A stretch of DNA of 39,326 nt from Diplocarpon mali. Lineage: Eukaryota; Ascomycota; Leotiomycetes; Helotiales; Drepanopezizaceae. The DNA lies in the NCBI GenBank assembly GCA_024741835.1, contig JAENRP010000337.1, positions 8,111 to 47,436 on the forward strand. The letters run 5' to 3'. Shown here piece after piece: positions 1-10,799 of the stretch (position 1 is the first letter of the stretch; each line of letters begins with the position of its first letter). A program made the translations under genes and the position numbers. A model generated the notes under the pieces. That model searched no databases, was not told the DNA's origin, and was given only the letters and a program-made list of their open reading frames with translations.

Positions 1-960
1 GCCCCGCGGGCTCCTTGTCGCCCGGCCAATCATCCCACGGGGGACCCTGGAGGTTGGGGATTGCCGTCATGCGCTGGATGCCTCTAGGCGGTGTCGGATC
101 CGACGTGCGCGTTCGGATCCGCTCGGTCGGAAGAGGCGGCTGGGATGAGGCTTGGAGGGCAGCCTTCCAACCGGGGCATCAGGTGACGCGAAGGCGATGC
201 GAAGTGCCGAGATTGAGATATGGCTCCGGAGTGGCGCGGCCGAGACTCTACCCGCTACTCGACCGTACCGCGCGCTCGGGGGTCTCTTGCATCGGTCGTC
301 TCACGACGAGGCGGGACCACGAGTAATTGCATCACGAGACCGGGTGGAGGCAGAACGGGGGACGGTGAGCCTGAATCAGTCCGCTCCGTCAGCTTCCCTG
401 ATTAGACTTCTTGCCGAGACGGCGGTGCCTTGCCCGCCAGCGCGTCACGGGGTCTGCGTGCCTGGCACCAGAAGTCTCAGAGCGAGGGGCGTTCCGGGAT
501 GCTGGCACGTGAGAGCTGGGATGCCGCCGGTCGGGCCGACGTCGCGGCTGCTACTCGGTCTCGACGGTCCGACGCACTACGGCTGGCTGAGGAAGCCCGA
601 GCGGGCTGGTCCCAGGGCTGGCGGGTTCGGTGGCGCGCCGCGGGAGACGAGCGGACGGGGGGGATTTCTGAGGAGAGGAGGGGAAGAGGGGATGGGAGGG
701 GATGGATTCGATGCGCCGCAACGCCAATGGAAGTACCCGGACCGAGGCACACGTGACCCAGTACCGGGAGGAGATTGGGTGCGTCTCGACTCTACTGCGA
801 GCGTGTGCAGGCTCCGAACGAAACCTCTCACCGTGGAGGGTGAGAGACTCATAGGATCTAGAATGGTGCGAGTGCCTGGCTAATGAACGTCCCGTCGAGA
901 CCATCGAGTGCCGTCGCGAGATCCAAGTACCGGAGCAGTGGTGACTGGCTGACATAATCG
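1..960. other. GC-rich stretch without a recognisable gene
   Basis: The stretch is clearly richer in G+C than the rest of the window. Several overlapping open frames exist on both strands (the longest about 240 codons on +, 152-883), but their translations are Arg/Gly/Pro/Ser-rich, overlap each other in different frames and show no domain I recognise. Such long open frames are expected by chance in GC-rich DNA. I call no gene here. Confidence 0.5.
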
Positions 961-1088
961 CTTATGTCAGCACCATCCGCAGACCAGCAGAGGACATGTC
1001 TACCTCTCCTCCCGCCCAGAGCGCCGACCGGCAAACCCTCTCCCCCCGCACGCCAGGACCCGCGCCGACCGCGAAGTGAGAGGGGAGG

Positions 1089-1411
1089 GAGATGTTATCT
1101 ATTGTATTAAGAAGAGAGAGAAGAGAGAGAAGAGAGAGAAGAGAGAGAAGAGAGAGAAGAGAGAGAAGAGAGAGAAGAGAGAGAAGAGAGAGAAGAGAGA
1201 GAAGAGAGAGAAGAGAGAGAAGAGAGAGAAGAGAGAGAAGAGAGAGAAGAGAATGTAGAGAATGAAATACCACCTAATATATAAAATAAGGAAAGAGATA
1301 CTATCTATTATATAAAAAGAGAAAGGAGATACTACCTATTATATAAAGAGAGAAGGGAGGTATTATCTATTATATAAAGAACGCAAGGAGATACTATCTA
1401 CTATAAAAAGA
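1089..1411 (+). repeat. Degenerate ~31-bp minisatellite
   Basis: About six imperfect copies of a ~31-bp purine-rich unit of the form GAGATACTATCTATTATATA followed by AAAAGAGAAAG. Copies start near 1089, 1260, 1293, 1325, 1355 and 1386 and differ mostly by single substitutions such as C/T in ACTATCT versus ACTACCT. The second copy is separated from the first by an expanded 9-bp array (1115-1249). The block is followed by a further purine-rich AGG/AAG tail to about 1455. Confidence 0.85.
1115..1249 (+). repeat. 9-bp tandem array (AGAGAGAAG)15
   Basis: Fifteen perfect, uninterrupted copies of AGAGAGAAG. Read in frame this would encode an Arg-Glu-Lys repeat, and on the other strand a Leu-Leu-Ser repeat, but neither is supported as a gene: there is no flanking coding sequence. 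The array looks like a local expansion of the purine-rich 3' end of one ~31-bp minisatellite unit. Confidence 0.95.
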
Positions 1412-1694
1412 GAGGAGAGGAGAGGAAGGAGAGGGAAGGAAAGGGAAGGGAGAGAAATGCTCAAGAGTGCTGTTCGTCGTGGGAATTCCCTCTCCAATGC
1501 CGGTCTTGCTCGTTCGCGGATTTGGTGCTCCGTGGTGTTCTGTGTCTCGCAGCTACTTGTGCATGCTACCTATCCATGTGCGGATAGCATGTGTTTGTCA
1601 GCTACTACGAAGTGAGTTGCCTCCAGACTCCACTCTAGACGAATCCCTTAGCGGTGCGTCGTGATCCCCCCCCCGTTCCTCATACCTCCATACC

Positions 1695-3864
1695 ATGGTC
1701 GACGACGACAACCTCCAGCCCGCCCCAGCCGAGGGCGCACGATGCGAGGTCAAAAGCCTCCTGCTCCGCACCGTCAAGGGAGAGATCGATTCGAGCGGGG
1801 CGCCTGGATCGCGAACGAGGACCCGCACGGCGAGTATGCGCTGGTATCGAAGGCCGTGGACGTGCAGCACAAGCTCACGGGCACCACGCTGGGAATCAAC
1901 TCCCCCCAGCTCCTGGCCACGTTGAAGGAGGTCGTGCGGTACTATCCGGGCGAGCCGCTGGATTTTGGCGCTCGGTTCGCGATCGAAGACCCGTGGGTTA
2001 CGTTCCCCGGCACCTGACGTCGCCAGCGGTCATGACTCCCTTTGCAGCTCGGAGTCACTGATGCACACAGATACATGACGCTGGTCCATCACAGGGAAGA
2101 GATCCGGCCGTACGGCGAGGTTGTGGGCGACGCCACGATCAAGGCGCACGTCGCGCTGCTCCTGGGATACCTGGACACCGAGGCGGGGGCCCAGAGGGGT
2201 TGAGATCCACGACATGCTCAAGGCTGGCCTGATCACGTTCCCTCTGCTCTGGATGATCTTCAATCTGGGAGACCTCGTCTACGAGCACCGCGATGGCCAC
2301 ACCCGTCTGTTCCAAGTGCGCAGGCACGGCTACGGCGAGAGCCTAACCGGGGGGGGGNNTTCGACCTCGGCTGCTTCGTTTGTCTCCTTCGATGGCTTCA
2401 AGACGGGCATTGCGAGCGAGAAACTGAGGATCTGGAAGACGCGAGGGTTATTTGGACTGTTCTCCACTAGCATCACGTCGCTGTCTGCTTTCCCCGTGAA
2501 ATTCCTCGGGTCTGAGGCCAGGACCGACCTGGAGATCAAGCTGGCAGACAGAGGCTGACGGTACATGAACATCAGGGAGATGTGCGTCAAGCAATACTAC
2601 GGTTTGTTTCTGTACCTCTAACGACTACCTTGGGACTACTACAACGAGCGAGCGGATTACGATGGTACTTTCTTGCCCGAGACGATGACTGGGCGTGTTG
2701 TGATCGATCCGAGAACTTTCAACGAGGAGGCTAGAGCTCGGAAGGAGTCGATCGCAGCCGACGAGGGTGGCGATGACAATGTCGAGAGAGGCGAGAAGAA
2801 AGGTGACAAACCCCTCCCCGCCTTTCCCTGCCTGCATTTGGTTTCGCGATCGAGGAATCGAGTATCGTCGCTGATGACATGGCCAGCACGACTCCCGGAC
2901 CGCGGAGAGGATCGATTGGTCGGAAAGGAGCTCGATCCTCGAACATGCCCTCTTTACGTCTACGGGTATTCGCTCGAGAAGAAAGGATGGTGCAAGTTCT
3001 TGGTCGATTCCATCACAGAAGTTGACTGGAAGAAAAATGCCTTCGACTCTCTGATTCTGCCCCAGCCACAGAAGAGGTTACTGCGAGGTCTCGTTTCTGG
3101 CCACGAGTATTCAGACCGTGCTCGGGACGAGGCCAGACTGAAGGGCAAAGGGCTAGTGATCTTACTCCACGGTGCGCCCGGCTCTGGAAAGACACAGACC
3201 GCAGAGATGACCGTAGAGCACACCTACCGACCTCTCCTGAACATCTCGAGGGGGGAACTGGGAAGCTACCAGCACAGGATCGAGATTGAGCCCAAAAGAT
3301 TACTTACCTATGCCTCGACTTTTCAGGCCATTGTCCTGATCGATGAAGCCGATGTCTTCCTCGAAGCTCGCAAGAGTGGAGTGGCAGACCAGCTAAGCCA
3401 GAATGCCATGGTGGCATGTGAGTCACTCTCGCTTCTTGTCGTCGAGCCCAGTGGCTAAATCAAACCCGCCCAGGTGTTCCTACGGCAGCTAGAGTATTTC
3501 CAGGGCGTCATTTTCCTCACGTCCAACCGGTCGCCGTCTTCGACCAGGCGATCAAGTGCCGCATCCATCTCGCTCTCCAGTACACGGGTCCCGGCAAGGG
3601 CATCCGCCGCTTACTCTGGGAGAAGCATCTCGCCCCCGTTCCAGCCGAGGACGGGGACTTGGATCTCGCCGAAACTCTTGACGCGGTGGAACATGCCGAG
3701 ATGAACGGGAGGGAGATCTCGAATGCCATCACGACGGCGAGACACTGGCCAAGAGCGAAAGCTCGAAGCTCAAGTTCGAGTACTTGCAGACGATCGTCCA
3801 GGTGTGGACGGAGTTTGAGGTCAGCTTGTCGAGCTCTGAGGAAGTGGGATCCGTGGAGACGTAG
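1695..3864 (+). pseudogene. Frame-disrupted AAA+ ATPase (DUF7025-type fungal family)
   Basis: The pieces add up to one fungal AAA+ ATPase of the family with a long N-terminal domain and a BCS1/FtsH-like P-loop module. N-terminal blocks appear in order: ...RCEVKSLL (from 1695), GEYALVSKAVDV (~1826), EINSP-like INSPQLL (~1895), REEIRPYGE (~2090), GLITFPLLWMIF (~2225). The ATPase core follows: Walker A GAPGSGKT (~3171-3194), Walker B IVLIDEADVF (~3331-3360), sensor-1 region FLTSNR (~3510-3528). The C-terminal lid ends at TAG 3862-3864. The frame changes near 1790, 2195, 3529 and 3743. In-frame stops sit at 2556 (TGA) and 2622 (TAA), and there is an NN gap at 2358. A probable intron ends at 3473; its donor is uncertain (GT at 3411 keeps frame). 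Either a true pseudogene or a gene damaged by poor consensus; the homopolymer-adjacent shifts make sequencing error possible. Confidence 0.75.
2358..2359. other. Unresolved bases (NN) after a poly-G run
   Basis: Two N characters directly follow a run of nine G inside the AAA+ ATPase coding region. This marks a base-calling or gap-closing problem and supports caution about the nearby frameshifts. Confidence 0.98.
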
Positions 3865-4739
3865 AGATTGGATTCTCGGATCCCGAGACGTGGTGATTTG
3901 GAGGCCCGTCTTGACGGTGTATAGAAACCAACTGTCTGCCTCTGTTCTCCCTTCCCAGAGAAAGCCTAGAGTGCTGCCCTCGCTGTTTATGGGATTAGCG
4001 CGATCACATGATGTCAGATGAACAGACGTGACGCCACGTACCCGGTTAGCTACATCTCTACGGGTTGCACATACATTCATGCCGATGAGACGAGTTGAGA
4101 GTTTTCCAAAGACTTCTTGCGCAAATGCTTGATATCCGCGTTCCCCGCTGTCCTCTCCGCCGCCAGCACGTGCCTCGAATCCGTGCTGCGGGCTGCAAGG
4201 CGCGAGCTAGACTCGAGCTCCTCTGCGCGAGCTAAGCTGACGAATCACGAAGGAGGCCTACATGGGTGACACGGCTCACATGCTCTACGATGTATGCCAG
4301 AGCCCAGGAACCGTTATCCGCTGCCGCTTTTCGAGGGCGCGCTTCGATGCTCGATGATCCAGCAAAAAGTGGCACCCCGCTGTTTGTTTACTTGAGGATA
4401 AGCGATACAGGCGAGCTCGCTCACGCAGAAACCTGAATGCGATCGCGTCGGCGTTATGATGATTCATTTTCCTCCCTCTCAGGAGCGAGCAGAGCAGTGC
4501 TTACGATGCAACACGAGGCACGAGCAGCCAAATCCCACTCGGCCCTCACGAGTGCAAGCCATACCCTTCCACGTCCCCGCGTCCCGCCTCAGCAGACTCA
4601 AAGCCCTCTCCCAACCTTCTCCCCCGCCCTCCAGAGCGACAGCCCAACAACCCCCACCCCCGCCGCCCACGCACCCGACCGCGCCATCGCCCCGCGCATT
4701 ATTCTCGACGTCCACGGACAGCGCCGTGTACAGCACCCG
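3865..4739. other. Intergenic, no gene recognised
   Basis: Between the ATPase remnant and the 4.8-kb coding scrap. From ~4560 the + strand becomes C-rich (CCCCC/CCACC runs), which opens several overlapping frames rich in Pro, Ser, Arg and Gly. None has a recognisable domain and none has a convincing start or intron structure. Confidence 0.5.
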
Positions 4740-4877
4740 CAGCCCCGGCTACTGCGCCGCGGTGCGGTTGACGTCTTCCGCTGGGAGGCCGGCGACGAAC
4801 GGGAAGCCCTCGAGCGCGTTGGCGTGCGCGCAGCTGGCGCGGTGGCACCCGGGCACGCGAGATCTGAACGTCTCCAT
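4740..4877 (-). pseudogene. Possible coding remnant, unidentified
   Basis: Reading leftward from an ATG at 4877, about 45 residues have ordinary protein-like composition (a motif CHRASCAHANALEGFPF, then LPAEDVN), followed by one in-frame TAG and a further protein-like stretch (LRVLYTALSVDVENN). Beyond that the translation turns into Gly/Cys/Ala-rich low complexity. I do not recognise the family. It could be a truncated gene damaged by a CAG-to-TAG change, or chance. Low confidence. Confidence 0.25.
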
Positions 4878-6826
4878 GTTCCCGCGGGGCCTGCGGATGC
4901 GTCAGTCTCGGCCTCGGATGGGTCTTGACCGCATGGGTTCGTGACCGGGGGTCGGGGGATCGCTGATCACGTGGCTCAGAGGGAGGTGGAGGGCAAGGGA
5001 AGGGGACGCACATGCTGAATGACCATTTCCCGCCTGTCGCAACCATCATGCGGAGGGTGGTGTAGTAGTTGGGCGCAAAAACCAGTCTGTATGCTGCGGT
5101 AATGGAGTGTATGGCATAGCTGCGGCTGGTCGGCTTGTCCGTAACGAATTGACTCTCGGCTCGCTTGAAGAGGATTGTGACTTTGGTCTTGTTTTTCCCG
5201 AGACTCGTTGGACTGGTGGGACTGGTTGGACTCGATATTGACAGGTTGGTACACCGGTTGATCGATGGGACTACACAATTTCTGCCTTCCGATCGTTGAG
5301 TTTTGGATCCAGTTAGACGTCAAGGTCTTTCCCGCGAAGATATCCAAGACGCCGTCCCCCACTTGGTCCGTGTGTGGAACAGCCCGTCGGCGCGGTAGTG
5401 GATGCTCTCCACCACCTGTATTTTATCGGACAACACGTCCTACTTCATCGCCAGTCACGCTTCTACCCTGGATAAGTTTCAATCGCGAGATACTCTGCTT
5501 CTGAGCTTATGGAAGCTAGAAATCCCATTTGGCAAATATATTGTGATTGAAAAATTGTGATATTTTCCTCGTTGTCTACAGACGACTCTTAGCCTCCTAT
5601 CACTCGGGCCTTCTAGCAACTAGAAGCAACACGTTATGATGTTTTTGTAATTTGCTTCGAAATCAAGAACCGTTTCAAGTCGTCATTCTTCATAGATATG
5701 GAGATCCTTGAGTCTAGTGGGCGGGACTAGCGCAGTAGGTTCTATGGCAAGGAGCAGGAGAACAATATCACGTAGCTGGATACAAGAGACATCGTTCAAT
5801 GACGAGCCAGAGTGCCCTAGATGATGCTTATCTTGATAAAATATCAAGATCCCCACAATAGGAAATCCATACTCGTTGGCGAGCTCGGAATTTCAGATGC
5901 AGGCTGAGTGATCAAACTGTCGATACGTTCATGAACAGGACGTTATTCCGTCTCCGAAGAGCGCAGTCAACTGAAGGCTGCTGTTGGATTAACATCCTCA
6001 GGCCCCTGGTTACTATCAGTAGCCGACAGCTCCTGCATTTCTACGTCCGGCTGCGCCGTATGCCCTCTTTATCTCAGAGATGGCCCTGGGAATGAAGAAT
6101 GCCGCCGAGCGAATAAAAGCGGCACTCGGGGTAAGCGAGGGGAGATAAACAAACACTGTGTTTCCCACTAGCTACTTTAGTAGATACCAAACAGATCTGG
6201 ATGACTTGGGTCGAGGTCACTTCTGTTTTGGCTCTAGATTTCATCTCTGCCGAATAGCGGTGGAGGAGGATCAAGCCAAAGTCATTTAATTTCTTGAGGA
6301 CTGGAAATGCCTCTACCCAGACCAGTTTCGTATATAGACCTCATCTAGCTATGCCTAGTGATACTTCACAGATTCGTAGTCTCAATCATTCAGCTTAATG
6401 CTCTTGTCAAACGATGTTTACGAGTTGCGACTTTGGTGAGTATCCAGGACCTAAACTCGAGCAGATGCAATCTATTCTTGGGAGATCTGTATCTATTCCG
6501 CTTGAATTGTTGTAGGGCTTCACTCTATTCGATTGTACAGAAGACCAGTAATATATCCGGCCCAGACAAGAAAACTACATCTTTCATGTATAAGGGTAGA
6601 GCAGAATATCGTTGCTCACCTTTGTTGCTCTCTGGGAGAGATGACGTAGCTGGGTCACCCTACTAGTACGTCTCTGGGCCAGTCTAATCTCTTATCGTCG
6701 AGAACATACCTGCATTCATATTTTCACACCATTCGCCATCTCACAATATAATCGCCATCACCATCAAAATTAGCAAGTAGTACAACCAGTCCCAGGCCCT
6801 CGACGAATCTTGTCTGTATCTGCAGA
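4878..6826. other. Long intergenic stretch, nothing recognised
   Basis: About 1.9 kb with balanced to slightly AT-rich composition from ~5500. Only short open frames occur on either strand, with no recognisable motif, intron pattern or repeat. It presumably includes the promoter of the SET-domain gene at its right end; CT-rich and CACC-rich text upstream of 6827 is compatible with a fungal promoter, but I cannot point to a defined element. Confidence 0.5.
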
Positions 6827-8604
6827 ATGGACTCGCCATGGAACTACTCACTGTACACGCCGTCATCAGCTTGCGAAGTCTCACCCTCACTAGCTCTGGA
6901 CCCTGAAGTCTGTTAATCCTCTTCTCTGCACATTGCTAGGTATATCATGCACCTGGTGTACTGCTGCTTGCGCATTCGCTAACACTCAAGTAGCATTTCG
7001 CCAGCGAGAGCTTAGAGGTAATCAGACTCACACAGCTCCTCACCACCTCCCCCTACGACCCAGAAACATGGCTCACTCGTGGCAACTGTCTACGTCTCCT
7101 GGGGTTTCCTGAACTTGGCCTCGGCGACACATACAAAGCTCGTCTCTTGGTCGAAGCCGGCCTCCTCGGGTCGCCCTCTGTCCTTGGAGATCAAGTTCGT
7201 CAAGCTTCCCGCAAGAAGACCTACGAGCTTCACACGACGGACCCGGCATGGATCAAATGGGCCGATGCAGTCTCGACTCCCGAATTACTCGCGCAAAGAG
7301 TGAATGAGATACTGAAGCGGCTCGAGTTGCACATCTGGACGGAGCTGATGGAAGGTCTGATGGCGGCGAACTGCTGTAGTGATTACGGACGTCTGAGTCG
7401 TGAAGCTGTGGAGAAGTTCCCGGAGGACGCTGTCTTTCCTAGCGAGGTATCCAATGCCGATGCTTGGTATGCTCAAAGGGAAAAGATCATCCAGGCACGC
7501 GTGGATAGCGGGGACATGAGCGAAGCACAAATGGCATCGACCTTGTTGAACGGCGGAGTGTACCCAGTACCGTACCCATTCATGACCGAAGAGCAGTTGA
7601 TCAGAGGTGATGCGGTTTTCAAAGAAATTGAAGAAGATTTCACGAAGAATTCCACAAGCTGCATGGTGGTCCGGAGTTCTATCCGTAATGTTTTAGGAGA
7701 GGACGGAGAAGAAGCGACAACCGAGGATGACTGTATTGGCGCTGTTGCGACGAGAGATATCGTCGCAGGCGAGACTATCTTGATTGATAAAATGTCAGCC
7801 TGTTCCGTGGGTGTCGATGCCGACCCAAGAGCCTGCCCTACGTGCTGTGCTAGTCCGGTCAAGAATTTTCGGAATCATTGCTGCTCGGTCCTGTACTGCT
7901 CCCAGACCTGCGCCGATGTCGCGCTGCAGACATTTCACGTCCCAACCTGCGGCAGAAACTTCGACTACCTCTACGCAGCTGCTAAGAAGGCCACAGCAAC
8001 CACCGATTTCTCTCTCGATGCCCTTCTATTAATGAGAATCATCGCAATCAGTCTCACGGAAAATCAAAACCATCCATTGAACAGCAAAGTGATGGTCCGA
8101 CTCACGCCAGCCTACGGATTCAAAGAACCAAGCCTCATCATCTTCAATTTCCAGGACCACATACAGACTCCCGTGGCAATTCTCCAGACCTTCGACATCA
8201 ACATCTTCACCAACCCGCTCTACGATACATGGGTTCTGCACACTATGAAATGTCGCTTACAGAACAACAAACACGGACAGACACTCGGTGATTGGCCTGG
8301 AACCTGCATCAGTGGGCTATACAGCATGTTGAATCATAGTTGCAGTCCGAATGTGGATTGGAGACACGACTCGGCGAGTAGCGAGGTTACCATGTTCACG
8401 ACGAGAGACTGTAAGGAGGGAGAGGAATTGTGCATCAGTTATATTGGCTCTGCTGGTAACGATATGCCGGTCACGGATCGGAGGAAGAGGTTGATGGGAT
8501 GGTTCGGTATGCCGTGTCGGTGTAAAAAATGCACCGAGGAAGCTTCCGCGCCGATAATTTCGGACTTGAGTGCCGCTACGCTGGCGGTAGATCTGGTTGC
8601 TTAA
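6827..8604 (+). CDS. SET/MYND-domain protein (SMYD-like lysine methyltransferase)
   Basis: Predicted 563 aa from two exons, 6827-6907 and 6994-8604. The coding frame is certain from 6994 on. The first exon (ATG 6827) is a tentative choice: its donor GTCTGT is weak, but the acceptor has a clear CTAAC branch site at ~6980 and TAG at 6993. The N-terminal ~100 residues resemble a TPR-like segment (DPETWLTRGNCLRLLGF). The SET domain is split: it starts at ~275 (IGAVATRDIVAGE), and is interrupted by a MYND-like Cys cluster (~308-346, CPTC...CC...YCSQTC...H...C). It continues with NHSCSPN (~474-480, the cofactor-binding core), GEELCISYI, and a post-SET CRCKKC (~535-540). SMYD-type proteins use S-adenosylmethionine to methylate protein lysines; the substrate here is unknown. 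The left neighbourhood is gene-poor. Confidence 0.88.
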
Positions 8605-9170
8605 GGATGGAGTAAAGCATTGGCGTCCACAGCAGAATATTCGTTTTGAATATCAACGGTGCTCGCGTCTCTTGGCTTTTGGCCCACTCGAAATAGTTTC
8701 TACTTGGTAATCATTCTTTCTAGTGGTTATCTGCTACACGATGCAATTCTCTGAATCCTGGCCGCTCACCACCAGCTGGCACTTCTCTCCCTTCAATCAT
8801 ATATACCCCAGATATCTGCCTGTTCCCAGGCCGGCAGGCGAATATAGCTTAGGCATCTGCTTTACTATTTTCAGTTTGGCTTAGAATATTTCGTGGCTGC
8901 TCGACTTACACGGTCACTTCTTCTTTTTCCCTGCTCTCTTCCACCATGAGGAAGTAGGCTACCCGCGCACGAACAGCAGGGAGCCCAACCGCAACACCAG
9001 CTGCAGTACCAACAGCAGCCCTACTGAGCTTCTTAAAAATACAACCGCTAGCATTTTATCGCCTGCCTTGACGGAAAGTGACCTGTTGCGTTCTTGAATT
9101 CGAGACTTTCTGAGCTACTGGCATGAAACATATTTTTTCGCAACAGGCGGAGTCCAGACGGCCGAGTAAA
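8605..9170. other. 3' flank of the SET gene, no gene
   Basis: AT-neutral intergenic DNA without open frames of note. I see no repeat or RNA gene. Confidence 0.5.
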
Positions 9171-9760
9171 TAAGGCATGAGTGGAAGCCAGGCGTACTAA
9201 ACAGCCGAACCTCGGATCCATTCACATCGACGACTGACGTGCTTCCCTCCGGCGACAGGGCGACGGTGGTATTCAGCGTCGTCTCGAGGACTTCGGTGGT
9301 CGCTGGATTCTCCTCAGGTTCCCCCCCTCCATGTCCGAACCCCGATAAACCTCCCTGTAGTGCCGGCGGCGACGCACAAGCAGACCCGAGCGCCGCTCTC
9401 GACAGGATAGAGCCGCAAGCCCCTCGGAGAGGAGAGTCGTTTCCCTCGAAGCAGAGCCTCGACCCTGGGTGCGGGAAAGCCTGCCGGGTCTCCAGCAGCG
9501 ATCCGCAGGGCCAAGACTCAGTCGAGCCTCCGTCCGGCGCCGGCGGAGACAAGGTACCGTGTCGCGGAAGGCTGGATCACGACGCGCGCATCTCGCGCCG
9601 GACACGGGAATGGATCGATTTCGGCGTCGTCTCCAAGGATCTGTCGGGTCGGTACCGGCTTGGCCGCCAGAAGCTACACGGGACCTATCCATTCCCAGAC
9701 CCCGAGGTGACTCATGAAAGCAGGGCCTAGTTCGAGAAGTGTCGGGGGGAGAGGTATGGA
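9171..9760. other. GC-rich island with overlapping open frames
   Basis: A ~590-bp block markedly richer in G+C than both flanks. It carries simultaneous open frames on both strands (+ 9239-9730, 163 codons; - 9552-9115, 145 codons). Neither translation resembles a known family; both are rich in Pro, Gly, Ser and Arg. The sharp composition change is real, but coding status is not supported. It might be a fragment from a GC-rich locus or a degenerate gene. Confidence 0.4.
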
Positions 9761-10799
9761 GCTGGAAAGCACCGAGGGGAATGGGACGGTCAACGAGAGC
9801 CTGAGGAGAAGCAAGATTGGCTACCCTTTTTCATGAATCAGTAACACACTATTCGGAGCTTTGCAATATTGAATGATTGAAACATTTTTCCTTTTTTTTT
9901 CCGGTTATAGGCTACAGAAATACTCTCGAGTCAGACTTCGTAGTTCTATCCATCTGTCAAGCAAAGGTGCTAGTTACTTTTGAGACCCCTGATATTTCGA
10001 ATCGAGATATTGATAATGCTTGCTTGTATATAGCCGAGGATAATTTCGGGCACTGCTAGCATATTCACGGAGCCGCTTTGCCAGGCTTGCATGGAAAAAC
10101 TGCGGAAATAGAAGGGGTTGCAACTTGAAAAGATACAGCGGGTTGACTTGCATTGTCAAATATGAAATCTCTTCTCGGCAAATACCCTGCCGCCCCGTAC
10201 CACTGATGGTATCTATCTAGCTTTCGTGCCGGTAATGAGTTGAAACACCTGTTTGGTGAAGAAGTCCAGATGGACCCAGATAATTGGTGACTGCTAAAGA
10301 GCTAAGTAAATATAACCTGTATTAAAGGAAAGGAAGAAAAAACTCTTCAAAAATGGATTCCTGGGTAAATATCGTTTTAATGAAGGTCATTGGTTGATGC
10401 AGCTGGGTATGATTAGAGATCTAATCAAGGATCCATATTAGTACTACGAAGCACGTTTCTCAGCATTCAATTAATCCTTATCCAAGATTCTGTCAATGCA
10501 GGAGCTCCTCTCGAATGTAGCTTCATTTTTCGAGGCCGCTTCCGTTGTCCTGGAGGCTCTTGTGAGATTCTTCGTAAACTCGATGAACATGTTACCCGCA
10601 GATATTAACGCAATAGCGCACTAGCATGTATTACTCTTGCCGTAGTTGCGTGGTCGTATTTTTGTTAGCAATTATTTCATGCCAGAGCTATTGTATCGTT
10701 TGTAATGGTACAAGCAGAATTGTGATCTTCTCGACACATTTCTGAACGTTTTCCTGTACATCTCTGCCAGACTAAACTCAATCCACGTATTGAGGCACA
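9761..10799. other. Intergenic, nothing recognised
   Basis: About 1 kb of AT-rich DNA downstream of the SDR gene (which ends at 10800 on the minus strand). Only very short open frames, no recognisable motif. It presumably includes the SDR 3' UTR and polyadenylation region. Confidence 0.5.

Noticed and set aside
152..883. 243-codon + frame in the GC-rich left end
   Set aside because: Overlaps other long frames on both strands, has Arg/Gly/Pro-rich composition and no domain; typical chance frame in GC-rich DNA.
962..1273. Leu-Leu-Ser or Arg-Glu-Lys repeat proteins from the 9-bp array
   Set aside because: Pure translation of a microsatellite-like array with no flanking coding sequence.
4437..4944. 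Two overlapping ~160-codon + frames
   Set aside because: Produced by C-rich low-complexity DNA; Pro/Ser/Arg/Ala-rich with no motif. The minus strand looked slightly more protein-like and is listed instead at low confidence.
7018..7035. GTAATC...CACAG as an intron of the SET gene
   Set aside because: Only 18 nt, far below a workable fungal intron, and it is in frame without stops, so it is simply coding.
9239..9730. 163-codon + frame as a gene
   Set aside because: Mirrored by open frames on the other strand in the same GC-rich island; no recognisable domain or start context.
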